DNA from: CAVZYN01 sp963779515
GTDB lineage: Bacteria; Pseudomonadota; Alphaproteobacteria; Rhizobiales; Hyphomicrobiaceae
Assembly (NCBI GenBank): GCA_963779515.1
Contig: CAVZYN010000002.1
Location: 248,001-312,000, forward strand
DNA length: 64,000 nt
Direction: 5' to 3'
The notes beneath the pieces were generated by a model. That model worked only from the letters and a program-made list of their open reading frames with translations. It was not told the origin of the DNA and did not search any database. Each line of letters begins with the position of its first letter. Positions within the stretch are counted from its first letter, which is position 1. Position numbers and translations under genes: made by a program. Shown here one piece after another: positions 35,884 to 46,540 of this stretch.

Positions 35884-37008
35884 ATGCCGACAGACAGCGA
35901 CGACATCGAAGACGGCGGGCCGGCAGAGGCCGTGGCGGGGCGGCAAACTTATGTCGCGACGGCGGGGGATGCGGGCGAGCGGATCGATCGGGTGTTGGCG
36001 CGGCAGATCGCGGCGTTGTCGCGGGCGCGGCTGCAGGCGCTCATTCGTGACGGGCAGTTGATGGCGAACGGGGAGGTGCTGCGCGATCCGGGCGCGAAGG
36101 CGCGCGCGGGCGCCGCCTATGTGATCGAGGTGCCGGCGGCACGGCCGGCTGCGCCGCAAGCGGAGGCGCTGGCGCTCGCGGTGGTGCACGAGGATCGCGA
36201 TGTGATCGTGATCGACAAGCCGGCCGGGCTGGTCGTGCATCCGGGCGCGGGCCACGAGACCGGCACGCTCGTCAATGCGCTGCTGGCGCATTGCGGGGAG
36301 AGCCTATCGGGGATCGGCGGCGTCAAGCGGCCGGGCATCGTGCACCGGCTGGATAAGGATACGTCGGGGTTGCTCGTTGTCGCCAAGAACGATGCGGCGC
36401 ACGCGGGGCTATCCGAGCAGTTCGCCGCGCACGGCCGGGATGGCCGGTTGGAGCGGCATTATTTCGCGATCTGCTGGGGCGCGCCGCTGCAGCCGGCGGG
36501 TGTGATCGATGCGCCGATCGGGCGCAGCATCGCCGTGCGCACGAAGATGGCGGTGGCGCGGGCTGAGATCGGCGGGGCGCGGTCGGCGGTGACGCATTAC
36601 AAGACGCTCGCGATCGCGCGCGATGCGGCGGGCGTGGTTGTGGCGAGCCTGTTACGGCTGACGCTGGAGACCGGGCGGACGCATCAGATCCGGGTGCATC
36701 TCGCTCATCTTGGTCACCCCGTGCTCGGCGACCCCACCTATGGCGGCGGCTATCGGTCGCGGAAGGGCAAGCTCTCGGCGGCGGCGCGCGCGGCGCTCGA
36801 GCAGCTCGGCCGGCAGGCGTTGCATGCCGCGGTGCTGGGGTTCGCGCATCCGCGCACGGGGCGGGCGCTGCGGTTCGAAAGCGCGCTGCCGGCGGATATG
36901 AGTGCGCTCGCCAAGGCGCTGGGGCTGGCGCCGCCGGTGCCGCCGGCCGGACGCGTCAAAGGCCGGCGGGCGAAGGGCATTCAGGCGAAGGTTGGGCAGC
37001 CAAAATGA
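35884..37008 (+). CDS. rluD: Large-subunit rRNA pseudouridine synthase, RluD-like
   Basis: A 374-residue RluA-family enzyme that makes pseudouridines in 23S rRNA (helix 69 sites for RluD). An N-terminal S4 RNA-binding domain (about residues 25-80, GERIDRVLARQIAALSRARLQALI) is followed by the catalytic domain with the diagnostic HRLDKDTSGLLVVAKN (catalytic Asp in the LDKDTSG motif) and GRTHQIRVHLAHLGHPVLGD. A basic Lys/Arg-rich C-terminal tail of about 25 residues is extra. ATG 35884 is chosen; the upstream part of the frame (from 35689) overlaps another gene and is not protein-like. Confidence 0.92.
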   Translation: MPTDSDDIEDGGPAEAVAGRQTYVATAGDAGERIDRVLARQIAALSRARLQALIRDGQLMANGEVLRDPGAKARAGAAYVIEVPAARPAAPQAEALALAVVHEDRDVIVIDKPAGLVVHPGAGHETGTLVNALLAHCGESLSGIGGVKRPGIVHRLDKDTSGLLVVAKNDAAHAGLSEQFAAHGRDGRLERHYFAICWGAPLQPAGVIDAPIGRSIAVRTKMAVARAEIGGARSAVTHYKTLAIARDAAGVVVASLLRLTLETGRTHQIRVHLAHLGHPVLGDPTYGGGYRSRKGKLSAAARAALEQLGRQALHAAVLGFAHPRTGRALRFESALPADMSALAKALGLAPPVPPAGRVKGRRAKGIQAKVGQPK

Positions 37009-37098
37009 GGGCGGTAGGGCGTCGTTAACGGTCGTCGTTTAGCCTGGAAGGATTGGACCGCGCATTTCAAGCGCCGGCAAACGGATTGGTGGGGACCC

Positions 37099-37344
37099 AT
37101 GACCAAGCGCTTCATGATCATGTCGGCGTTTTTTGGGGTCGTCGTGTTCCTGCAGTTCTCGGATCTCAAAACCCGGGACGGCACGCTCTTTGACGTGTTT
37201 TTCATCCTGTTCGCGATGCTGGTGATCTTCGGCGTGGCGTTGTGGCCGACCAGCAGCCGCGATCAGCGCGTCGACATGCGGATGGATCGCGCCAACTGGG
37301 GCGACCGGATCGACATCGAGAAGGCGCGTGGCAAGGTGGAGTGA
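37099..37344 (+). CDS. Small membrane protein, unknown function
   Basis: An 81-residue protein with two hydrophobic segments (about residues 5-20 and 30-50) and a charged C-terminal tail (DQRVDMRMDRANWGDRIDIEKARG). A GGGGACC stretch precedes the ATG. No family recognised. The clear start, neighbour-like base use and lack of overlap make it a likely real gene. Confidence 0.6.
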   Translation: MTKRFMIMSAFFGVVVFLQFSDLKTRDGTLFDVFFILFAMLVIFGVALWPTSSRDQRVDMRMDRANWGDRIDIEKARGKVE

Positions 37345-37459
37345 AGATAGAGTCCGCCGGCAACCTTTATGAAATGAAACAGAGAGTCCCCAATCGTCGT
37401 CGCTTCCCAGGCACGGTCATCTGTCCATCAGCCCATACGTTTGGACAGCCTTTGTATTA

Positions 37460-38221
37460 TTGGTTGTGCTTTGCGTGGTGAGCGATTGGGGATTTTTCTT
37501 CGCTGTTCCCGCATTTGTATTTTTGGTGATGGGCACTGGTGTGCCGGGAGCGGTTGCGAAAAACTTGCAAGCGACTGATTTGCCGCAAGGAGACATGAAC
37601 CTTTACGTTTACCTCGCACTTAGCTTTGTGGCTGTCCTAGGCTATTGGTTCGTGTTGGTGCCCGGCGGTCGCCTCTTGTTGCAGACCGCGGTTCTGGATG
37701 TCCCCATCACTGCGGTGTGCGAGGTGCGGAAGGCACTGCCAGAATTCTTGCCAGCGGTCCGCTGGTTGTCTGGAGTGCATGCAGAAACCCAATGTAAGTT
37801 TCATGTCGTGATCGGTGTGCTATTCCCAATAGCCTGCGCTATGGGCTTTGTTGCGATGGTCAGCATCTTCGGAGTGGCGTATCCGAGCGATCAAGAATTT
37901 CGTGATTTTGGGAGCCCGAAGGATGCGAAGTCAAAGAATTCGAAGGCAATTCTGACATGTCTGGCTGTTGTTGTTGCTCTTGAGCTCATCGCCGTTGTCG
38001 TGACCGTGTGGCCAGCCGGCTTTCTGGGTCGAATGAGTAGCCGTCACGTGCAGGTTTCCGGAAATTACCCCCACGCTGCATTCTTCACACCGCTCATTCC
38101 TATGCCAAGAATAGGGTCACTGTGGTTCCTTTTACGGATTGGCATGTTTATGTTTTTTCACCTCAGGATCGACATGCTCGCATCAAAGCAGAGTGATGGT
38201 CGAAATCGGGATAGCAGATGA
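37460..38221 (+). CDS. Integral membrane protein, unknown function, atypical composition
   Basis: A 253-residue protein with four or five hydrophobic helices (near residues 5-25, 45-68, 120-142 and 168-190, and a weaker one near 225-240). The coding sequence is visibly less GC-rich than its surroundings and uses many non-preferred codons (TTG, TTT, GAA), which suggests transfer. No ATG start is available. TTG 37460 or CTG 37421 must be used, or the 5' end is damaged; an out-of-frame ATG at 37374 hints at a lost start. No family recognised. Confidence 0.5.
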   Translation: MVVLCVVSDWGFFFAVPAFVFLVMGTGVPGAVAKNLQATDLPQGDMNLYVYLALSFVAVLGYWFVLVPGGRLLLQTAVLDVPITAVCEVRKALPEFLPAVRWLSGVHAETQCKFHVVIGVLFPIACAMGFVAMVSIFGVAYPSDQEFRDFGSPKDAKSKNSKAILTCLAVVVALELIAVVVTVWPAGFLGRMSSRHVQVSGNYPHAAFFTPLIPMPRIGSLWFLLRIGMFMFFHLRIDMLASKQSDGRNRDSR

Positions 38222-38361
38222 CAAATCTAGTAACACTCAGCCAGGCGGCCGCATGACTTCTTTCCTCTCCCGCGTGCGGGAGAGGATGTCGCGGCCAGCG
38301 CACGCTGGACGTGACAGGTGAGGGTAGGGAAGGGAATGATCCGGCGGTCACCGAAGTTCTT

Positions 38362-38550
38362 GTCCGCCCCCTCATCCGGGCTTCGCCCACCTTCTCCCCA
38401 CGGGAGAAGGATGAAACAATGAAGAGTTGAGGCATGTGGTGCCGGATGATCCCGGCGGACACTCCTGTCCTGGTCCGCCCCCTCATCCGGCGCTTTGTCG
38501 CGAAGCCGAGCTTCTCTCGAACGCGCCACCTCTCCCCACGGGAGAAGGAA
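38362..38550. repeat. Intergenic palindromic repeats, family 1 (two copies)
   Basis: Two tandem copies, 38362-38417 and 38472-38550. Each starts GTCCGCCCCCTCATCCGG and ends CTCCCCACGGGAGAAGG. The ends can form hairpins (CTTCTCCC/GGGAGAAG). A related bare hairpin lies at 38264-38285 (CCTCTCCC/GGGAGAGG). More copies occur at 40868-41010 and, diverged, at 45815-45895 and 49417-49460. The 742-base spacer 38222-38963 holds only these repeats, the next entry and the rpoH promoter region. Confidence 0.75.
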
Positions 38551-38565
38551 GAAACAAAATCTTCT

Positions 38566-38734
38566 CCGTCATCCTGGCCGACGAGCCGCATTTGGCGGTG
38601 AGGAGAGCCGGGACCCAGCACGAAAGCGTGGCGAAGCCGCAAAGCATCGCGCCAAGGGCCAGGCATTATCGTGCCTTCGGCACTCTTTGTGCTGGGTCCC
38701 GGATCGGCGCGAAGGGCGCCGTCCGGGATGACGG
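38566..38734. repeat. Intergenic palindromic repeat, family 2, copy 1
   Basis: A 169-bp imperfect inverted repeat. It begins CCGTCATCC and ends GGATGACGG, with inner arms GAGCCGGGACCCAGC and GCTGGGTCCCGG. A second copy with the same ends and inner arms occurs at 50775-50928. Both lie in spacers. The structure is that of a miniature palindromic element. Confidence 0.75.
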
Positions 38735-38963
38735 AGTTTAATGCGTTGATTATTATGATGATTTCGACGCGAAGGGGTGGTGGCTTCACTGGGGTGTGAG
38801 GTGGGGTGATGGCGGGTGCACGCGTTTGTGCGTTGGGGTTGATACACCTTTTCCATATGACCGCATTATAGCCCCAGTTTTCGTTCATATCTGAAGGGGC
38901 TTCGTAAAGGGCTACGAAGAGCCGGTCACGGCATCCCCCCTAGAGACCGGCCGAGGAGGTATC

Positions 38964-39870
38964 ATGGCGACGAAAGCACTTCCGGTGCTGGCAGGTGGCT
39001 CACAAGGCCTGGCCCGCTATCTCGACGAAATCCGCAAGTTCCCGATGTTGGAGCCGGCGGAAGAGTACATGCTCGCCAAGAGCTGGCAGGCGCATCAGGA
39101 CGCGGACGCGGCGCAGAAGCTGATCACGTCGCATCTGCGGCTGGTGGCGCGTATCGCCATGGGCTATCGCGGCTATGGCTTGCCGATCGGAGAGGTGATC
39201 TCCGAGGGCAACGTCGGGCTGATGCAGGCCGTCAAGCGGTTCGAGCCCGACAAGGGCTTCCGGCTCGCGACCTATGCGATGTGGTGGATCCGTGCCTCGA
39301 TCCAGGAGTACATCCTGCGCTCGTGGAGCCTCGTGAAAATGGGCACGACGGCTGCGCAAAAGAAGCTGTTCTTCAACCTGCGCCGCATGAAGGGCCAGAT
39401 CCAGGCGCTGGAAGAGGGCGACCTCAAACCGCATCACGTCAAGCAGATCGCGACCAAACTCGGCGTCACCGAGGAGGAGGTGATCTCGATGAACCGGCGT
39501 CTGGGCGGCGACAGCTCGCTCAATGCGCCGGTGCGCGCCGACAGCGAGAGCGGCGAATGGCAGGATTGGCTGGTCGACGACACGCCGGACCAGGAGGAGC
39601 GCTATGTCGAGCACGAAGAGGCTGCGCCGGCGCAAAGGCTACCTGACCGGCGCGCTCGCCACCTTGAACGACCGCGAGAAGCGGATCTTCGAGGCACGGC
39701 GCCTGCGCGAGGAGCCGGCAACGCTCGAGGATTTGTCGGCCGAGTTCGGCGTCAGCCGCGAGCGGATCCGCCAGATCGAGGTGCGTGCGTTCGAGAAGGT
39801 GCAGAAAGCGGTGCAGATGGCGGCGGTCAAAGCCGAAGTCCCCAACGCCATTGGGCACAGCGCGCGGTAG
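38964..39870 (+). CDS. rpoH: RNA polymerase sigma-32 factor, apparent frameshift
   Basis: Heat-shock sigma factor of about 301 residues once the frame is restored. Region 2 includes GEVISEGNVGLMQAVKRFEP and FRLATYAMWWIRASIQEYIL. The RpoH box is near QKKLFFNLRR. Region 4 reads EDLSAEFGVSRERIRQIEVRAFEKVQ, with a helix-turn-helix that contacts the -35 element. Frame 0 runs to about 39625 and frame 1 from there to the stop at 39870. Removing one base in 39623-39630 gives an unbroken EEAARRKGYLTGALATLNDRE. RpoH is usually needed for growth, and both halves are perfectly conserved, so a base-call error is likely. An AGGAGG ribosome site precedes the ATG. Confidence 0.9.
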
Positions 39871-39907
39871 ACTTGCTCGCCGCACAGTGGATGTGACAAA
39901 GAACAAT

Positions 39908-39940
39908 GAGCTCCGGCTGACCCTCAGCCGGGGCTCTTTT
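39908..39940 (+). terminator. Rho-independent terminator after rpoH
   Basis: GAGCTCCGGCTGA (39908-39920) pairs with TCAGCCGGGGCTC (39924-39936), one mismatch, around a 3-base loop and followed by TTTT. It lies 38 bases after the rpoH stop. Confidence 0.85.
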
Positions 39941-39962
39941 CTTGCGGGATCGTCTGTCGTTC

Positions 39963-40838
39963 ATGCGCCGCCGGTTTTTCCTGATTTTCAATCCACATGC
40001 GGGGCTGTCGCGACGCGCGGCGGTCGAGGCGGTGACGCAGCGGCTGATCGCGGCCGGCGGCGATGTGATGTGGTCGTCGGCGGCGACCGCGGAGGCGGCA
40101 AGTGCGGCGGCGCGCGAGGCGGCGCTGTCGGGCGCGTTCGATGCCGTGATTGCAGCGGGCGGCGACGGGACGATCCGGCAAGCGGTGATCGGTCTGCAAG
40201 GGACCGAGGTTCCGCTCGGGATCATTCCGCTGGGGACCGGCAATGTGCTGGCGCACGAGATCGAGGTCGATCGGCGGCCGGATGCGCTCGCGGACATGCT
40301 GCGATCGGGGCGGGTCGCGGCGGCGCGGACGGGGCGGGCCAACGGCGTGCCGTTTCTGCTGATGGTCGGCGCGGGCTTCGATGGGCGGGTGATCGCCGGG
40401 CTCAATCATGGCGTCAAGAACCGGATCGCGAAGCTCGCGTATGTGCCGCCGACGCTGGCCGCGCTCGGCGCGCCGCTGGATCGGATCGCGGTCGAGATCG
40501 ACGGACGCCGGCACGAGGCGACGTGGGCGGTGATCGCGAACGCGCGCTGCTATGGCGGCGCGTTCGTGATGGCGCCGAAGACGGGGATCGATGCGCCGGG
40601 GCTGCAGGCGGTGCTGTTCAAGGCGCGGTCGCGCGCGGTGTTGTTCGCGCAACTGCTGGCGCTGGCGGCGGGGCGGCTCGAGCGGCGGGCGGATGTGGAG
40701 ATGATCGCGTGCGAAGCGGCGCGGTTGACGGCGGGGGACGCGGTGCCGGTGCAGATCGACGGCGATGTGGCGGGGGCGCTGCCGGTGGAGGTGACGGCGG
40801 ACGGGGGTGTGGTGCAGCTGATCCGGGCGGGTCGGTGA
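39963..40838 (+). CDS. Diacylglycerol-kinase-family lipid kinase (YegS/BmrU-like)
   Basis: A 291-residue soluble lipid kinase. The catalytic domain has FNPHAG near residue 9, AAGGDGTIRQAV near residue 68 (ATP-binding glycine loop) and PLGTGNVLAHEI near residue 97. The C-terminal beta-sandwich domain contains a metal-binding-like CYGGAFVMAPKTGIDAPG. Family members phosphorylate diacylglycerol, phosphatidylglycerol or sphingoid lipids; substrate is open. The gene is unusually GC-rich, even for this window. ATG 39963 is preferred over GTG 39942 because FFLIFNPHAG then begins at the normal distance. Confidence 0.85.
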   Translation: MRRRFFLIFNPHAGLSRRAAVEAVTQRLIAAGGDVMWSSAATAEAASAAAREAALSGAFDAVIAAGGDGTIRQAVIGLQGTEVPLGIIPLGTGNVLAHEIEVDRRPDALADMLRSGRVAAARTGRANGVPFLLMVGAGFDGRVIAGLNHGVKNRIAKLAYVPPTLAALGAPLDRIAVEIDGRRHEATWAVIANARCYGGAFVMAPKTGIDAPGLQAVLFKARSRAVLFAQLLALAAGRLERRADVEMIACEAARLTAGDAVPVQIDGDVAGALPVEVTADGGVVQLIRAGR

Positions 40839-40867
40839 GCGGGGAACTTCCGGGCCGCTGAATGCCG

Positions 40868-41010
40868 CCGCCCCCTCATCCGGGCTCATCGCGCAGGGCG
40901 GATGATCTCGCCGACACCGATGTGCTGGTCCGCCCCCTCATCCGCCCCCATTTCTTTTTGCGCTTCGCGCAGGGCGGGGCACCTTGTCCCCACGGGAGAA
41001 GGATGAAGCG
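40868..41010. repeat. Intergenic palindromic repeats, family 1 (further copies)
   Basis: Two partial copies: CGCCCCCTCATCCGGGCTC at 40869-40887 and GTCCGCCCCCTCATCC at 40928-40943, ending with CCCCACGGGAGAAGGATGAA at 40988-41007. They share starts and ends with the copies at 38362-38550. They lie in the 979-base gap between the lipid kinase and the hybrid histidine kinase genes. Confidence 0.65.
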
Positions 41011-41239
41011 GCCGCCGGCGTTAAGGCGTCATTAGGGTGTCATGCGCAAACTATATCTATCGAGTTCGCAGGGTTCGAGGGACGAATCATCCTCGAATCA
41101 CTTAGACTTAGCGCAATTGGTGTGCGTCAGAGCCGTACATGACAGCGGCTCCTGAGCGAGGGTATGAACGACACCCGACCAACGATATTCCCGACGGCAA
41201 GGCGGACTTGGATGAGACCGCCGCATGTAGCTGCCGGAT

Positions 41240-41551
41240 TTGTACGAACTCGCGGCACTGCTGCGATCTCATCCTGAACTGCTGCACCAACGCACATTTC
41301 GAGCATTTGACGGGCGGGTTCGCGCGCTCAGCGCCACTGCGTTCCGTTGGGTGTTGGGGGTGGGCGGCGGCAACCGCCGTGGGGCAGCTTATTCTCCGCT
41401 GGAGTGGCTCAATGAGAAAGCACCTCTACCCATTGCGTGGCGTATATCCAAGACGCGCAGAACAGGCCGGCTCTTCGGGGTACTGTGCCGATATTGCGTG
41501 GCGCATGGTGCTCCTCTGGCGCAAAAACCACCATCACCGTCCCCCATGTAA
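41240..41551 (+). CDS. Doubtful small open frame in a long spacer
   Basis: A 103-codon frame whose first 40 residues look protein-like (LYELAALLRSHPELLHQRTFRAFDG is the clearest part in two pieces). The rest is low-quality and Pro/Arg-rich. No ribosome site, no recognised family, and the start (TTG) is weak. It could be a gene remnant or chance. The remainder of 41011-41817 shows only a terminator-like hairpin and an AT-rich promoter region. Confidence 0.2.
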   Translation: MYELAALLRSHPELLHQRTFRAFDGRVRALSATAFRWVLGVGGGNRRGAAYSPLEWLNEKAPLPIAWRISKTRRTGRLFGVLCRYCVAHGAPLAQKPPSPSPM

Positions 41552-41609
41552 ACGCTGAGTGACGCGGTGCTGGCGGGGTGTGCGACCATCCGTTGGCAAC
41601 AAGAACCGG

Positions 41610-41640
41610 AGCCGGCCCTAGGGCCGGCTTCTTTCGTTTT
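41610..41640 (+). terminator. Orphan terminator-like hairpin
   Basis: A perfect 20-base palindrome (AGCCGGCCCT/AGGGCCGGCT, 41610-41629) followed by TCTTTCGTTTT. No annotated gene ends close upstream on the plus strand (nearest is 770 bases away). It could end an unrecognised small RNA or long leader. Confidence 0.6.
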
Positions 41641-41708
41641 GGGGGTGTTTAGCCAGAGCAGTAATTAATTCAGTAACTATTTGAATATGACGGGGTGCAT
41701 CATTCGTT

Positions 41709-41728
41709 AATTCTTATACGGCAGAATT
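41709..41728. promoter_or_regulatory. Inverted repeat upstream of hybrid histidine kinase
   Basis: AATTCT (41709-41714) and AGAATT (41723-41728) flank an 8-base centre in an AT-rich stretch (41655-41760) about 90 bases before the kinase start. Possible operator or promoter element; no regulator can be named. Confidence 0.3.
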
Positions 41729-41817
41729 GATAAATATGAAATCCGAGGAGCGTTTTGAAACAACCTTCCGGTGATCAGAATTGCCAGTTTAATCTTTCTG
41801 CTACGGCGTGAATATCG

Positions 41818-44583
<2,766 letters not shown>

Positions 44584-44748
44584 GGGCGTGACACCGGCGC
44601 ATCGCGCGTGCGGCCGCTCTGTCGACGTCAGCGGTGGGGCATATGCCGACGTCGATGTCTCTGACACACACTCTCCTCTTGCGTCCCCGGGCGCTGCGCG
44701 ACAGCGCAAGACCCGGGGTCTTGCAGGTTCTCGTCGAGCGCCACGCCG

Positions 44749-45024
44749 GTGCATCTTCAGGCAGCAAAGACCTACTGGATCTACATCATGGCGAGCGGCC
44801 CGCGCGGCGTGCTCTACGTCGGCATGACAAGCGATCTTGCTGGACGCGCTTGGGAGCATCGCGAGCAGGTCACGGACGGCTTCACAAAGCGATACCACGT
44901 CGATCGGCTGGTTTATTTCGAGGCGCACCACGATGCAGCGATTGCGGCTCAGCGCGAGCGGGCGATGAAGCGCTGGCGTCGCGATTGGAAAATCGCGCTG
45001 ATCGAGAAAGACAATCCGACCTGA
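44749..45024 (+). CDS. GIY-YIG domain small protein
   Basis: A 91-residue single-domain GIY-YIG protein of the UPF0213/YhbQ-like kind. It has YWIYIMAS (first motif), LYVGMTSDLAGRAWEH (second motif with catalytic Arg), YHVDRLVYFEAH and a C-terminal helix with the metal-binding Glu. Such stand-alone domains may be structure-specific nucleases; physiological role is unclear. Start GTG 44749 keeps the first beta strand; ATG 44788 would remove it. It lies in a repeat-rich stretch after the hybrid kinase. Confidence 0.82.
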   Translation: MHLQAAKTYWIYIMASGPRGVLYVGMTSDLAGRAWEHREQVTDGFTKRYHVDRLVYFEAHHDAAIAAQRERAMKRWRRDWKIALIEKDNPT

Positions 45025-45080
45025 CGTGATTTGTTTGCAGATGTGGTGCGCGCCGATGGGTTCGAATGGTGAGGGCCGTG

Positions 45081-45143
45081 TACTTACCCTCGACTTGGAG
45101 ATCCCGGATATTGCCGCGCGGCGCGCGTCAATTCCGGGAACGC
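45081..45143. repeat. Direct repeat family 3, copy 1
   Basis: A block of about 63 bases including GGAGATCCCGGATA, TGCCGCGCGGCG and CGTCAATTCCGGGAACGCA. It is matched at nearly every position by 45721-45783. Internal arms TCCCGGA/TCCGGGA can pair. With copy 2 it flanks a 577-base segment that carries one small minus-strand gene. Confidence 0.75.
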
Positions 45144-45309
45144 AAGTGGTGAAGTTTGTGCAATGTCTCTTGACGGTCAGTTGCGGAAGGCGGCTGTCGC
45201 TCGTCGTTTGTAAAAAAGGGTGCAATAGGCGCATGCGCGTATCGCGCCGCGCCGACAGGGCAGAGTCCAGCTCCGGCGCAATCGCCCGGCCAATTCGCCA
45301 GAGAATGCG

Positions 45310-45657
45310 CTAGTGCCCTGTTGCGGCCGATGCGCGCACGGCGCTCCTGATCTCATCGCAGATTGCATCAAACCGTTCAAAGTACTGCTGTTCCAAGTTG
45401 GCGGCCGGCAGTGCGAAGGCCGATCGTGATTCCGCAAGTCCAAGTGCCGATGACAATTGCAGTGCCTCATCCTGGAAGTGCTCATAGAGATCGCGCGCAG
45501 TGGTCAGATCTCCGGCGTTCCTCATTCCGTAGTCAGCGACCCAGAGGCAATAGATGAGGCGCTCAATCTGAGAGAGCGTCGTAACGCCTTGTTCGGCACG
45601 CTTGCAAATGACGGCATCGCCTGCATCAATGACCCAGGTTTCGTTCTCAAACGTCAT
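45310..45657 (-). CDS. Conserved-looking hypothetical protein
   Basis: A 115-residue, mainly helical protein starting MTFENETWVIDAGDAV. It has a middle section (LSQIERLIYCLWVADYGMRNAG) and a Glu/Gln-rich second half (EQQYFERFDAICDEIR). No family recognised. It sits between two near-identical direct repeats (45081-45143 and 45721-45783), which may mean it was moved or duplicated as a cassette. ATG 45657 is chosen; the longer frame runs into the repeat. Confidence 0.6.
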   Translation of the reverse strand: MTFENETWVIDAGDAVICKRAEQGVTTLSQIERLIYCLWVADYGMRNAGDLTTARDLYEHFQDEALQLSSALGLAESRSAFALPAANLEQQYFERFDAICDEIRSAVRASAATGH

Positions 45658-45720
45658 TTGTCGTGCTCGCGGCAATCGATCGAAGCGATATCGTGCATCA
45701 GGATGACGGGAATGTCTCGT

Positions 45721-45783
45721 GCTCACTCTCGATGTGGAGATCCCGGATAGTGCCGCGCGGCGTGCGTCAATTCCGGGAACGCA
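45721..45783. repeat. Direct repeat family 3, copy 2
   Basis: Same orientation and nearly the same sequence as 45081-45143 (GGAGATCCCGGATA, TGCCGCGCGGCG, CGTCAATTCCGGGAACGCA). It is followed at 45815-45895 by a diverged family-1 palindromic repeat (CCCCTCTCCCCGTT... GGGGCGAGGG). Confidence 0.75.
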
Positions 45784-45908
45784 CATCGAAAGGTACGGAG
45801 TTAGAGAACGTGGCGGCCCCTCACCCACGACGGCTGCTTTGCTTCGCGCGCACGCCGCCGTCCCCCTCTCCCCGTTGAAGGAACGGGGCGAGGGAAGAGT
45901 GCGCGTTG

Positions 45909-46451
45909 TTACTGGAACAGCGGCGTGGTGGCCATGGCCTCGGGCGTGGACAGGCGAAACAGCGAGGACGGTTTGTGGCGTTGCTCGATCCAGGGGATGA
46001 GGCGCGCCTGGACGACCGTCATTACGGCGTCCTTGAACGCGACGCTGTCATGGAAGTTCAGGTAGTAAAGTTCATCGATTTGATAGGTACGCTGGTCCAG
46101 TTCTGGGCAGAATTTCGCGAGCCGGGTGTAGATGAAGCCTTCAGGACCCGCGAATGCTGAGGGTGTGAGCAGTTGCACGTGCGAGGCGCGGCCGGCATTG
46201 ATGTAAAGGCCAAAGCCGTAGGTGCTCTTTTGCAGCTGCAGAATGCCGCGGCCGAATCTGGAGGACTTGCGCCATGCCGCACCGTTGCGCTCATAGGCAA
46301 GCGGCAATAGTGCCGCGTCGATTTCCGCAGTCAGCGATTTGACGACGCCGGACCGGATGGCTTCGAGATCGGGATGGGACACCGCGCGCATGTAGGCGGG
46401 CGAGCCAGCGGCCACACGGCGGAACAGCTCTGGATCGATGAGGTGAGACAC
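45909..46451 (-). CDS. Hypothetical protein, DUF4304-like
   Basis: A 180-residue soluble protein with LTAEIDAALLPLAYERNGAAWRK near the N-terminus, then alternating strands (GRGILQLQKSTYGFGLYINAG). The layout recalls DUF4304 proteins, whose function is unknown. GTG 46451 (MSHLIDPELF) has a GGAG site 8 bases upstream and is preferred over GTG 46472. Family assignment is tentative. Confidence 0.65.
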   Translation of the reverse strand: MSHLIDPELFRRVAAGSPAYMRAVSHPDLEAIRSGVVKSLTAEIDAALLPLAYERNGAAWRKSSRFGRGILQLQKSTYGFGLYINAGRASHVQLLTPSAFAGPEGFIYTRLAKFCPELDQRTYQIDELYYLNFHDSVAFKDAVMTVVQARLIPWIEQRHKPSSLFRLSTPEAMATTPLFQ

Positions 46452-46540
46452 GCCCGCGCTCCGGCCCGACACTCGGCAGGATCGTAGCGGCGCGGATGAG
46501 CGTTGTCACCGGTTACATCGGCCCGCTTACATGGGCCCGC

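Noticed and set aside
38964..39870. Programmed frameshifting in rpoH
   Set aside because: No slippery heptamer, downstream structure or precedent in this gene was seen, and three other genes show the same kind of +1 break, so a sequence error or mutation is simpler.
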